From: Lichina pygmaea
Taxonomy: Eukaryota > Ascomycota > Lichinomycetes > Lichinales > Lichinaceae
Length of the DNA: 64,000 nt
Direction of reading: 5' to 3'
NCBI GenBank assembly: GCA_963422465.1
Contig: OY730171.1
Location: 2,294,001-2,358,000 of the forward strand
Shown here: piece by piece, positions 19,970-32,291 of the stretch
Position numbering within the stretch: the first letter of the stretch is position 1
Layout of the letters: every line of letters starts with the position of its first letter
Position numbers and translations under genes: made by a program
Notes under the pieces: generated by a model
The model's database searches: none
The model's input: the letters and a program-made list of their open reading frames with translations, nothing else
What the model was told of the DNA's origin: nothing

Positions 19970-20497
19970 TCTTCTATCCAAACCTCCTCTCTGAAAGACT
20001 TTCTTGACAGTACTTTTTCTACTATTTCTTCCTATACTTCTTCACTGAGGAAACCTTTAAAGAAATCCTCAACTATCTCTTCTAATTGGAAGTTCACTTG
20101 GTTAAGTCAAATAACTACTAACCAGGCTAGTTCAAAGAAAGAACTACAAATACTCTTTACTAAAGAGTGGGAAAACCAATAGAAGAAGAAGAAAAAAAGA
20201 AGCTATACTGGATGGCAGGTGTTTTGCCAAAAACCTCACTACAACAACCTGAAGCTCTACAAAAAGCTACAGAAAGCTAAGGCAAGTCTAGTCACTCAGT
20301 TCCCTGGTGGAACCAAGACATCCAAAACAAGGTTAGAGAGGAAAGAAGAGTAAGAAGACAAGTTCTCAGAGGACAGGCATCCCAAGAAGACCTTGAGCAA
20401 GCAACTAAGAACAAGAAAAAAGCAGTCAGAGAGGGAAAGCAGACCACCTTCAGACAACAAGTCCATGAGCTAGCCAGTTCTTCAAAATTCTGGAAGC

Positions 20498-22022
20498 TTG
20501 CAAAGTGGGGAAAAACAAGCCAACAGGACTCCTGATCTTCCCCTGGTCCCAGATTTGGAAACACAAGAAGGACTAGCTAAAACCTTTGAGGAGAAGACAA
20601 AAGTATTCTCAGCCCAGTTCTTCCCCAAAGCACTTGTTCCAGAACCAAGTACAGAGAGTTCCCAGAGTACTACAGAGATCCAGCTCTCTCAGGAAGTTAC
20701 TGCTGAAGAAGTGGAACAAATTCTGAACAAAAAGAAACCTTTCACAGCAGGGGGAAAAGATAAGCTGCCAAATAGATTTCTGAAAGCTCTGGGTTCCAAG
20801 TTCTGCCAAGCTATGGCTGTTCTCACATCAACATGCTGGAGACTGGAATACTTTCCAGAGAGGTTCAAGAATACAAAGACAGTCTGTCTAAGAAAACCTG
20901 GTAAAGGATACTATAACCAAGCTAAAGCCTGGCGCCCTATAGCTTTGCTAAACACAACTGGCAAGCTGATGGAAGCTATTACAGCAACCAGGCTAAGCAA
21001 GGTAGCAGAAGAAGCTAGACTTTTGCCAGAAATCCAGATAGGCTTCAGGAAAGAAAGATCAACTGAATCAGCACTCTTCCTACTAACTTCCCAAGTGGAA
21101 AAAGTCTGGAAGGAAGGCATGGTTGCATCTCTACTTTCTCTGGATATCTCAGGAGCCTATGACAGAGTTCTACCTAAGATCCTCCAACAAATCCTAGAAA
21201 GAAAAAGAATTCCTCTCTGGCTATCTTCCTGGATTTTCTCTTTCTGCACCAGTTGTTCTACCACTCTTGTGTTTGATGACTCTGAGTCTTCTGCTATTTC
21301 TATTCACTGTGGAGTTCCCCAAGGTTCCCCTTTATCTCCTATTCTGTTTCTATTTTACATTTCTGAACTTCATGAAACTGTACACTCTCCTTCCACTAGT
21401 GTTTCTGCTCTGGGATTTGCAGATGATACAAATCTGCTTGCATTTGGACACTCTCTAAAAAGCAACCTTCTGAAGTTGAAGAACACACACCTGAAATGTC
21501 TATCATGGACTGCAAGACATGGAATAGTCTTCTCTCCTGAGAAATATGAAATACTTTATTTTTCCAGAAGAAGATCAGACAATCTTCAGCTTAAGCTCAG
21601 ACTGGGGAATGTGATTCTAAGACCAAAAGAAGAAGTGCGAGTATTAGGAGTGTACCTGGATGCAAAACTCCACTGGCATAAGCACCAGAGAATTATTCTT
21701 CAAAAAGCTCAGAAAGCACTTTCCTCTCTTTCTAGAACTTCATATTCTACTTGGGGTTTCCCAGTCCTCACATCATGTCTTGTGTACACTGCAATACTCA
21801 GATCTTTACTGAGTTATGCTGTGGGGATCTGGTTCAATCCTCTAAGAAAATCTTCTAGTATCTCTTCTCTTAGCACATTCCAGAACAAATGCCTGAGACT
21901 TATTGGAGGTGCCTTCAAAGCCACTCCATCTTTCTTATTAGAGAGTGAGCTTTTTCTTTTACCTCTAGATCTCTATTTCAAATTTTGCACAGTCTGTTTT
22001 CTCTTTTCTATTCAAACCTCCT
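20498..22022 (+). CDS. LINE-A ORF2 fragment (RT) of L3b
   Basis: About 508 open codons of non-LTR reverse transcriptase: linker, fingers (KPFTAGGKDKLPNRF), palm (LDISGAYDRVLP; GVPQGSPLSPILF; GFADDTN) and thumb (EEVRVLGVYLDAKLHW). Arg is retained at 21638-21640 (CGA). Upstream, near 20510, bases are missing relative to other copies, which takes the 20291-20500 part out of frame. The frame runs straight into W3, so the last residues of the longer open frame (to 22108) are not LINE. Not functional as it stands because the composite interrupts it. Confidence 0.85.
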
Positions 22023-22134
22023 GGCCTGCAACAACTCGAACCTCCACGTGGTGCAGGCTGGGAACCTCAGGGCAGTCAATGGCGGGCAGCTTCCCAGGCT
22101 GCTTGTAGTCACTGCACCAAGAGCTAATCAAGTC
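22023..22134 (+). ncRNA. HDV-like ribozyme, copy 3 (weakened P2)
   Basis: P1 is GGCCTGC/GCAGGCT, P3 ACC/GGT, and J4/2 GCTAA with presumed catalytic C at 22124. All are kept. P2 has two mismatches (AACTCGA opposite TCAAGTC) caused by transition-type differences from copies 1 and 2, so this copy may be slow or dead now. Its 5' edge coincides with the end of the target duplication, which is what a 5'-terminal ribozyme would produce. Confidence 0.68.
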
Positions 22135-23139
22135 ACCAGTCAAGCTGCTGGTGTTGCGGAGTGACAGGCCACCGGAGGTGTCGCGCAGGCACCCTGGACA
22201 CTCCTGTGAAACAGCTACAGCAGAACAGAGGACTGCGACCAAGCTTGGGAGATGAAAACCACCTGACAGACGACTACTGTGTACGCTACAACCTGAAGCC
22301 AGCCCCACAGCTGGTGGATGTGAAGTCTAGGCGTCTGATAGGGCACCTCTGGAGTAGTCGAGAGGAGTTCTCATCATGTCACCCTCCTAGCAGAGTCTCC
22401 AGCTAACGTGTGAGGATCTGCTAGGGGGGGAGTGTCTTGGCACTGCGGTGTTGTTAATCGAACACGGACCACCTGTTAAAGAAGGAGAGTGGTCGTACAA
22501 GAAGACATCACCACTCCAGTGCCTAAGGGCTGTGTGATAGCCAAAGTGCTGGCTTGATGGTTTTGCCTAAGGCCTTGCCACGAAGTCTCTTCGTACAATC
22601 CACAATCTGGGGCCAGGGGACTGGGTTATCCAGTGGGCCAACAGGTGCAACCAGAGCCCCACAGGCGACAGCAGACCAAGGAGAACTCCTCCCTACTTGG
22701 TTAGTGGGCTGGAAAGGCAGCCCCGCAGGTGCTGGCACAGCCTGCAGGGTCTGTAAGGTCTGCGAGGCATAGGCGGCCTTTGTACAAGAGATCTGCGAAG
22801 ATAACACAAAACAGTTAACAACTGCGAGGCGTGGCATATAATGGCAGTGACAGAGGTAGGGTCTGGGCCTACTACGAGACTGTCTATATGGCCCGAGAGG
22901 ACAGATGCGCATGCCGGTTCGTACAGAGTGCAGGCTTAGGCTGCAAAGAACAAGCTCAGAGAGCAAACTACAGTTGGAGTGTGGGCTCTGGGCTGGTGAC
23001 CCAGCGCTCCGAAGCAGGATCCCAGGGGTGAGCACGTACGGCGGAGTGCAAGAGATCTCAGGACTGTGGGAAAGTGTGGTAGAAACCCTGTGGGGGGGGT
23101 ACCAACTCTACACTATGTTCTGGCATAGTACGACTGTGG
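22023..23139 (+). mobile_element. W3: complete W unit
   Basis: 1117 bp, collinear with W1 from the ribozyme to the GGCATAG end. The region between about 22440 and 22510 is the least conserved among the copies, while the GCCTAAGGGCTGTGTGATAG block after it is highly conserved. No gene is evident; open frames such as 22905-23177 are not shared with W1 in a protein-like way. Confidence 0.8.
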
Positions 23140-23846
23140 TCCTCTGGTTCCTGACCTGGAAACACAAGAAGGAATAGCCAAAACCTTTGAGGAAAAGACT
23201 AAAGCCTTCTCACAGAAGTTCTTTCCAAAAGCTCTAGTTCCAGAACCAGGCTCAGAAAGCTCCCAGACTATCTCTGAGATACAACTCTCCCAGGAGGTAA
23301 TATGTGAAGAAGTGGAGCAAATTCTGGCCAAGAAGAAACCTTTCACAGCAGGAGGGAGAGACAAGCTGCCAAATGGATTTCTGAGAGCTCTGGGGCCTAG
23401 GTTCTGCCAAGCTCTAGCTATTCTGACTTCAACATGCTGGAAACTAGAGTACTTCCCTGAAAGATTTAAGAGTGCAAAAACAGTCTGCTTGAGGAAACCT
23501 GGCAAGGGAACCTACAATCAAGCTAAAGCCTGGCGCCCTATAGCTCTGCTAAACACAACAGGCAAGCTGATGGAAGCTATTGCTGCAGCCAGACTAAGCA
23601 AGATAGCAGAAGAAGCTGGACTATTGCCAGATATCCAGATGGGCTTTAGGAAAGGAAGATCCACAGAAGCAGCACTTTTCCTTCTAACCTCCCAAGTGGA
23701 AAACGTCTGGAAGGAAGGCATGGTTGCATCCCTACTCTCACTGGATATCTCAGGAGCCTATGACAGACTTCTCCCCAAGATACTACAGCAAATTCTGAAA
23801 AGAAAAGGAATACCTGCCTGGCTAGCTTCCTGGATCTACTCTTTCT

Positions 23847-24429
23847 TGTTACGACCCAGGAGGAACAAAGTCTTTATACTCACCGAAAGCAGCAGACAGG
23901 ATACTGGACAGAAGTACCAGGCAGCATAACACGGGAAACAGTCACATGACCGGCGAGACTGACCAGGGAGTGCTCGCCGCAGCATGCATATACGTGAGCA
24001 GAGTGAGCAGAGCTTGCCCAGCTTGCCACAGCATGCATAAACAGTGAGCAAAGTGAGCAGAGCTCACCCAGCTCACTGCAGCATGCATAAACAAGTGAGC
24101 AAAGTGAGCAGAGCTCACCCAGCTCACTGCAGCATGCATGAACAAGTGGGCAAAGTGAGCAGAGCTCACTGAGCTCACAGACTGAGCACTATATAGTCTG
24201 GTGATAGTTCCCTTATGGAATGATTATCTTCAACTCATGTTGTGATCCAGACAACTAGATCTACTTCAATACAATCTTGTACAAAGCCACTGATCAGGTG
24301 TCATCACCACCACATTCCACCAAACTCCTTCACACTCCTTGACACTCCTCTCCTGCGAGAACCAACCTGCCTTCCACATCTCACCCTAATCCTATACTCG
24401 GATAGGACAGTACAGTACAGACTGCAACA
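23847..24429 (+). repeat. 5' LTR of gypsy D (Gy1-b)
   Basis: 583 bp. The U3 array is unrelated to Gy1: units of roughly 50 bp built on GTGAGCAAAGTGAGCAGAGC. From the TATATAG box onward it matches the Gy1 LTRs closely. Confidence 0.9.
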
Positions 24430-25585
24430 CTTTGAAGACTCTCAAGGATGAGTACCTCAGGAGCAACCAACCCTAACTTCCCAGATGGAAAGATTAGCGT
24501 TGCCAAGCCAGACCTGTTCTACAGTGAAAGAAACAAGGTCGACGACTGGCTCATGCAACTCCAAGTCTACTTTCAATTCCAACCAGAGATGAAGCTGCCT
24601 AAGGAAAAGTAGCCCCTCTTCACAACCACTTACATGAGAGACAATACTTATTGATGGATCAAGCTCTACGTCAACAGACATCTTTCAGGAAACAGAGACC
24701 ACGACCGCACAACAGAATAGATGACAAAATGGACATGATTCAAGGATAAGATCAAAAGAATCCTTGGACTATCTAACAAAGACAAAGTGGCTATACAAAT
24801 AATCCAGCACATCAAACAATGACACTCAGCCGCAGAGTACACAACGCAGTTCAAACAATACTCAGTACTGACTGATTGGGACAACAACGCCCTGATAGTC
24901 ATGTACTGACGTAGACTCAAGGAAAACATGAAGGATGAAATCACCTTTGACAGACAAGTGGTCAACACACTGGACAAGCTCATCGCACAAGCAATCAACA
25001 TCAATGATAAACTATTCAAGTGAGTGATGGAGAAACACCATGACAGAGGATACAGCCACCCCGCATGGCATGTGAGTAACCACTACAAGCCACCTAACAA
25101 GGCACCACCACATGACCTATATAGCTATGCACCCATGGAACTGGATGCAGTCCACCACAAGGGAAGGTTCACGAAGGGAAGGAACAACAAGAAGGGGAAA
25201 GCACTGAAGTACTATGCCTGTGGCAAGCTAGGCCACATGGTGAGAGACTGTTGTTCAAAGAACAAGGTGCACCAACAGCAACTTAATACACTCAACAGAG
25301 ACTGGAATGTCATCAAGCCAGAGGACCCACCAGGAGAGGCTCAGCTATCCCTCAAACAATAGGACAACTACAATCAGACATTGGAAGCAGCCCACCAACT
25401 GGCAACATCAGGAGGTAAGGATCTACCAGAACAGACAGTTCAGGACAAGGGACAGGAGCCCTTAACCACCTCTGATAGGGACTGAGACAAACTCATGTCT
25501 ATCAAAGAAGAAATACCATGAGGAAGCTATGCTTACAGCATGGACCCACAAAACCTACAGTACGGTGAACTACAGTAGAGGTTTT

Positions 25586-26188
25586 TGTTGTGGTCTGTAC
25601 TGTGCTGTCCTAACTGAGTATAGGATTAAGGGTGAGATGTGGAAGGTGGGTTGGTTCTCGCAGGAGAGGAGTGTCAAGGAGTGTGAAGGGGTTTGGTGGA
25701 ACGTGGTGGTGGTGACACCTGATCAATAGCTTCGTACAAAAAGATTGTATTGAAGTAGATCTAGTTGTCTGGATCACAACATGAGTTGAAGACAATCATT
25801 CCATAGGGGAACTATTGTCAGACTATATAGTGCTGGCCTGTCAAGACAATCAAGATTGTCTTGACAGTCTTGATGTCAAGACAGGTGAGATTGTCTTGAC
25901 AGTCCCACCATGTTATGCACCCTGTGTCAAGACTGGTGAGATTGTCTTGATACTTCATGCATCCTGCGTCAAGACTGGTAAGATTGTCTCAATACTTCAT
26001 GCATCCTGTGTCAAGACTGGTGAGATTGTCTTGATGCTTCATGCATGCTGTGTCAAGACTCCCGTGTGTGTCTTGACAGTCACATAACCCCTTGTTGGTT
26101 GGTCACTTGACTTCCATAGTGTCCTCTTGCCTGGCCCACAGTCTGATTGCCTATAAATAAGTGGCTCCCATCCCATAGGTTATAACAC
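25586..26188 (-). repeat. 3' LTR of gypsy C
   Basis: 603 bp with three to four U3 units, one or two more than the 5' LTR of the same element. Otherwise similar, with scattered transitions. Confidence 0.9.
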
Positions 26189-29052
26189 TACCCTCCTCTC
26201 CTTCATTTATTGTCCTGATGCATTCTTGAGTATGTCTGCAAAATCATGTGTCTCTGCTTACTGAAAACAACTGGCAGCCCAGATCTGTGATCATAACTTT
26301 GTATCGCTTGCTCTGTGTGACTTCTGTGTTTTGAACCACAAGCCCTGCTTCCGAATGTCTGACAACAACAATAAGTTGAAGTACGCTGAATGCACTTATC
26401 GTGGGAAGTCCTGTGTATCACTTTCTTGGGAGTCACTGAACATGACCTGAGATAACCTTCACAAGGATTTGGCTGTTGATGAGGCTAAGTGGGACACTCT
26501 TGTTGAGCAGCTTGCCGAGCTGCAAGCTTGTGTGTCCTGAAAGTGAAAAGTTCTTGAAGGTGCTGAAGGTCAAGCAAAGAAGAAGCTCCAGTGCCTTGTT
26601 GCTGAGATGGAGGCAGATGGTGAAGACTTGTTGGTGACAGTTATTGACACATCTGCACTGCAGGCCAAGCTGTTCAGTCCTGCTGCTGCCGGAACTGCTA
26701 CAGAAGGAGCTGGCAGTTCACAAGGTTCCTGAGTAGTTCCCAGGTATTTTCCGAGTCTGAGTAGTTTTTCCACTTGACAAGGTATCACTGACCTTTTGTC
26801 TTCAAGATCTGTTTGACCTTGAATTCCTGTTCTTCCTCTGGTTGGTAATGAAATGTTTCCTGCAAGAGTGTGCTCTGGTCAGCTAATTCAATCATTAAGA
26901 TGTGAAAGTTTGGGTGTACCTGAGCATCTCTCAGTAGTCGCAGTCTGACATTGACTGGTCTGGTTCTTTCTTCAACTGAAAATAGTCTGACCTTGGTATA
27001 GTCCAGTTTCTTTGTTCTTGGTTTCTTGACTTTCCAATTTTTTGTGAGGAGGTAGACTTTATCCCCCTTCTTCAGCTGAGGTTCCATTTTCAATTTTTTG
27101 TCCATTTGGTGTTACATCTTTTCTGAGGTCTCTTGAAGGTAATGCCTCATCATTGTGTGTGTTTGTTGTAGGAGCTTGTCATGTTGGAGTGCTTTCTCTG
27201 TGTTTGGTGAAGCTCTGCTAGACATTCTGATGTTTGCGTGTTGTCCAAAATTGGCAAAGAATAGTGATTCCTTTGTTGAGTCTGATCTGTGCTAGTTGAT
27301 TGCCAGCTGTGCCACTGGTAATAATTGTACCTAATTGCTGTGGGTCTGGTTGATGTAATGCCGCAAATAAGTCTCCAGGACTTGGTTTGCTTGCTCTGTC
27401 TGGCTGTCAGTTCGTGGGTGATAGGCTGTAGACATTTTGGGTTTTGTTCCCATAGCTGCACTGATTGTCTTCCAGTAGTTGGATGTGAAAAGTTTATCTC
27501 TGTCAGTAATGACTGTGATTGGAACTCTGTGGTCCCTGACCAATCTGTCCAGTAGGAAGTGTCCTGACTGCTTTGCTGTGTGGGTTTCCTTGAATAGTAC
27601 CACTATTAGATATTTTGTGAATCTGTCCACTATCACCATAATCAAGTTGTAGGTGATTCCTGTGACTGGGTCTTTGGACTTGGGTAGCTTTGTGATGAAG
27701 TCTATTGACATGTCTTCTCACAGGCCTCTTGGTATTGTGTTCAGGTGTTCTTCTCTATATGGCTTGTGTCTTCTGTGTTTGTTTTTCTGGCACAGTAGAT
27801 ATTTGCTGATGTAGCTTGTGACACATTGTCAGAGGTTGATGACAATATTCCCTGCCTGTTGAATAAGGTCTGTGGTCTTGGAGATTCCTGGGTGACTATA
27901 TGCTGGATTGTTGTGGTAGTTCCTTATTAATTCCTCAGTGTCTTCTGCCATGAGCTTGTTGATCTGTGGTTGAGGCACCAGGTTCCCTTGCTGGTCCTAC
28001 TGTAAGATCATTCCTTGGTGTTTATCATCTTCCATGTGGTCTTTTCATCAGCTTAGTGTGTCTGCTCTCCTGTTGTCTTGTCTGGGGGTGTACAAGATCT
28101 TAAACTTGTGTTGCCCTAGGAGTTCAGCCTATCTGACTTGCTATCTGTTCAGCTTCTTGGTTGTTGTGAACATTGTCAGATTCTTGTGGTCTGTGAGAAT
28201 AGTGAGTTCAGAACTGCTTTCTGTGTACACTCTCCAGTGTTCAAGTGTGTTGATGACTGCCAGTAGCTCTTTATTGTGGATATCATAGTTTTGTTCTGCT
28301 TGTGTTATTTTTCATGAGTAGTAGGCAACTGGGTACCACTTGCTGTCTGCCTGTTGGCATAAACATACTCCCACTGCCTGATATGAAGCGTCCGTCTTGA
28401 TTTGTGTCAGTTGGCCTGTCTTGAAGTTGAGGAGAACTGGTTTCTTGGCGCAAGTGTTCTTGAGCTGCTGGAATGCTTTTTGTTGTCTCTCTGTCCACCG
28501 GTACTCTACGTTCTTCTTTGTGAGTTCTGTCAGTGGTGTTACTATCTGTGAGTAGTTCTTAACAAACTGTCAGTTGAAGTTGGCAAATCCTAGGAAGGCT
28601 TGTACTTCCTCAACTGATGTCAGTGTTGGCTATTGTTGAATCACTTTGATTTTCTCAGAGTTGATCTTGATCTCTTTGATTCCTATAATATATCTGAGGA
28701 ATTCAACTTCTGGTTTGTTGAACTTGTATTTCTTCAGGTTGAGCTTGAGCCCTGTCTTTTGTAGGCATTGTAGAACATCCTTCACATGTTTGGTATATTC
28801 CTGTTGTGTGTTCGAGTAGACAAGAATGTCATCCAGGTAGGTGATTGTATTTTATTTTATTTTATTCTTACACTGATTTAGCTGTAGAGCCATGCAGAAC
28901 TTCTAGGTACATGTTTGTTTCTCCAGAAAACCTTTGGAGGAATAAAAACTGGAGCTTGGGAGAGACTAGGGAAAATCTTGTGGAATATGCAGTAGCTAAG
29001 GAAATTTGTACATGTAGCTATTTGTTAAAACAAACAGTTGACTTGGTAGAGC

Positions 29053-32000
29053 TTAGAAAGAGAGTTGGTGGGCTAGGTTGAACTGGTCAAGTCTTTTCAA
29101 AGACATAAACCAGAAAAGAAGTTTAGGAAGTAGCTTGGAGGAGAATAAGATAGATGGGAAATCTTGTAGAGGGAATTGGACTTGTTGTCTTTGGTTTGAA
29201 AATTTGTTACAGAAAAAAGTGATGTGTTGGGCTGTTTCTTCTCCAAAACCACATGTGCATAGAGGGGAGTTAAAGTCTGGAACATTTGCTCTGAAAAGAA
29301 AACTGGCCAGTCCTATTCTTGCTGACAGAATTTGAAGAAATAGACTAGACTCAGCTTTTCTCAAATCTTTGAAGATATTGAGGTTCTTCTTCTGTGGCCT
29401 TCTGGTGAACATGTCCCAAATAGCAGAACAATTTCCTCTGCTTACCTGCCATCTGGCTTCCTATTCTTTGTGGAAAACCTCCTGTAGACTTTTCTTTGAG
29501 AAGTCTTGGTTAGTAGTTAGTTGTTCCAGCCAGACTGTTCTCCAGTTTAGAGAAATAGTTGTCAGAGACTTTGGTGTAGTTCTGAGAGAGGAAACATAGA
29601 GAGAAATTTGACTGTGTAGTTTGTGGAGAAGTGTAGAAGGAGAGTTGGGTAGTGTGTTTGAATAGAAAGATGAAAGAAAACATGCTGTTCTCAGCTTGAA
29701 GTATAAGTCTAGAGGGGGTAGAAATAGTTCTGATTCAAGTAGGAAAATAGGAGTGGCTTTAAAGACACCTCCTATAGTTCTTAAACATTTATTTTGGAAA
29801 GTAGATAATGAAATAATATTAGAGAGTTTCTTTTGGGGATTGAACCAGACTCCTACTGCATAACTAAGAAGAGATCTTAGTATAGCAGTGTAGACATGAC
29901 GTGCTGTTAGGACTGGTAGTCCCCAAGTAGAGTAGGTTGTTCTGGATAAAGCTGAGAAATATTTGGAGACTTTCTGTGACATGATTTTTTGGTGTTTTTT
30001 CCAGACAAGTTTTGAGTCAAAGTAAAGTCCCAAGATGCGCACTTCTTCTTTTGGTTGAAGTACCACTTCTCCAAGTCTTAGACTGAGCTGAAGATTGTCT
30101 CTTCTTCTTCTAGAAAAATGGAGAAGTTCATACTTTTCAGGTGCAAACTTCATACCATGTTTTCTTGCCCAGTCCTGACATTTGGAATGTGTAGACTTCA
30201 ACTTGAGAAGGTTGCTTTTCAAGGAGGAGGAGAATGCAAGAAGATTAGTGTCATCTGCAAAACCAAGTGCTGAAACTCCTTTCTCAGGGGTGTGTACAGT
30301 ATTGTGCAGTTCTGAGATATAGAAAAGAAATAGAATAGGAGAGAAAGATGATCCTTGAGGGACTCCACAGTATATAGGGAACTGGGGGGATTCTGAGCCA
30401 TCAAAAACCAGATAGGTAGTACGTGAAGTAGTGAAGGAAAAGATCCAGGATACAAACCACTTAGGAATCATTCTCTTAATCAGGATCTTTCTGAGAACTT
30501 CTGGCAAGACTCTGTCATAGGCTCCAGAGATGTCTAGAGAGAGAAGACTAGCAACCATTCCTTCTTTCCAGATCTTTTCTACCTGGGAGGTCAGAAGAAA
30601 AAGTGCTGATTCTGTTGATCTTCCTTTTCTGAATCCCATCTGGATTTCTGGCAAGAGATTTTCTTTCTCAGCTAGTTCACTTAGTCTTGCAGCTGCAATA
30701 GCTTCCATTAGCTTCCCAATTGTATTCAGGAGAGCTATAGGGCGCCATGCTTTTGCTTGACAGTAGGATCCCTTGCCAGGTTTCCTTAGGCAGATTGTCT
30801 TGGCTGACTTGTACCTGTCTGGAAAGTATTCCAGTCTCCAGCAAGCCTCCAAAACCTTAGCAATTCTTTTGTTGAAAGGGTCTCCCAGTGCTCTTAGAAA
30901 TCCATTTGGTAGAGTATCTTGGCCTGGTGCTGAGAGAGGTTTTTTCTTCTTTAGAACCTCTTGTACTTCTTCCTTGGAGACTTCTTGGGATAGTTGCCAT
31001 TCCTGGGTTTCTTCTGGCAGGTCCTGTTCCTCTGGCTCTGGCTGTAGGGGAAGAGGGAAGAATTGAGTCCTGAAAGCTTCTGTTTTCTCTTCAAAAGACT
31101 TTGCCAGCTGTCCTTGTTGTCCTATAAGTTCTGGGACTATTGGTAGGTCAGGAACTTTGCCGGCTTTTTCTTTTCCCTATTTGGCAATTCTCCAGTAGTC
31201 CTGGGTTTCTGCTAGCTGGTGGAGATGTGTTCTGAATGTCTTTCTTTTGGCTTGTCTGATCAGACTCTTTTTCTTTTTAGTTATCTCCTCTAGTCTGATG
31301 GTTTCCTCTTGGCCTTGGAGTACTTTTCTTCTTACTTTTCTTTCCCCCTGGATTATTTCTTTGATTTCCTGGTTCCACCATGGTACTGCATACCTGGACT
31401 CTTTGCAAGGTTGAGTTGTCTTGTTTGCAATTTCTTGGAGAGTTTTGTCCAGTCTTTCCAGGTAATCATCCACTTCTTTCTTGCTAGTAAGAGATGGAAT
31501 AGGTGGTAGGTTATCAGCTTCTTGTCTTGCTTGACTAGCATCCAGAGTTCTCCAGTTCTTTTTGTCTGTTCTGGTTTTTCTTGGAGTCTCCAGACTGAGA
31601 ATTGTGTGCACTGGTCTGTGGTCTGACCCTGTGTGGAATCTCATGTTAATTTGTGAGTAAATAAGAAAATTAAGTAAAGAACTTGAAATAAAAGAAAGAT
31701 CAATTGCTGATGAAAGTGGTTCTAGAAGAGTTCTTGCTCTTGTTGGTGTGTAGGGAGCTATTGCCAGCTCTAGTCCCTATTTGTCTGTTAGGTTCTTGAA
31801 GGATAAGGCCAGTTCTGAGTATAGCTGGCTTGACTTTGACCAACTGGGGTGGTGGAGATTTGAGTCTGTCAGGAGAATATGTTCACCCTCTTTTTGGATA
31901 GCTTGTTCCAGTAGGTCTAGAAGAGTCTGAGCTGACTCTCTATAGTTCCTTTGGCTTGTGGGTGTGAAATAGAGGTTGTGGATCCAGAATGACTTTGTTT

Positions 32001-32288
32001 GAACTCTTATCTCCAAGGAGACTAGATCTTTACTCCAGAAAATTGGGCTTATAGATGACCGCAAAGTTCTTCTGTTAACAAGAACAAGTGTTCTCCCTAG
32101 CTCCTGGCTTTGTAAAGGGTAGAAGGCTGAGAATGTTGTAGAGATGCTTGATTCTTGGTGGGGGTTTTTCCAGGGTTCTTGCAGAGTGATAATGTCCACT
32201 TCCTGTAGTCTAGGGTTTGCCAGTAGAAGTTCTTGGCATGTCTGGCTTTTCTGGACATTGTACTGGAGAAGGTTAAGTGTGGAGTAAC
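29053..32288 (-). pseudogene. LINE-B ORF2 (endonuclease, RT, zinc finger) with three in-frame TAGs
   Basis: About 1,078 codons in one frame. The APE endonuclease starts LNLLQYNVQKSQ and has LQEPW, LLTDSNLHHPSW and GSDHRPV. The RT has KPLSAPGQDTLPNGF, LDISGAYDRVLP, GVPQGSSFSPILF and GFADDTN. The C-terminal zinc finger is PLCTCGFGEETAQH. In-frame TAG codons lie at 31779-31777, 31179-31177 and 29463-29461. At the last two, family A copies have TGG (Trp), so these are G-to-A changes on the coding strand. No RNase H domain is visible between RT and zinc finger. Length without RNase H fits a compact Tad-like ORF2. Confidence 0.85.
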
Positions 32289-32291
32289 TTA

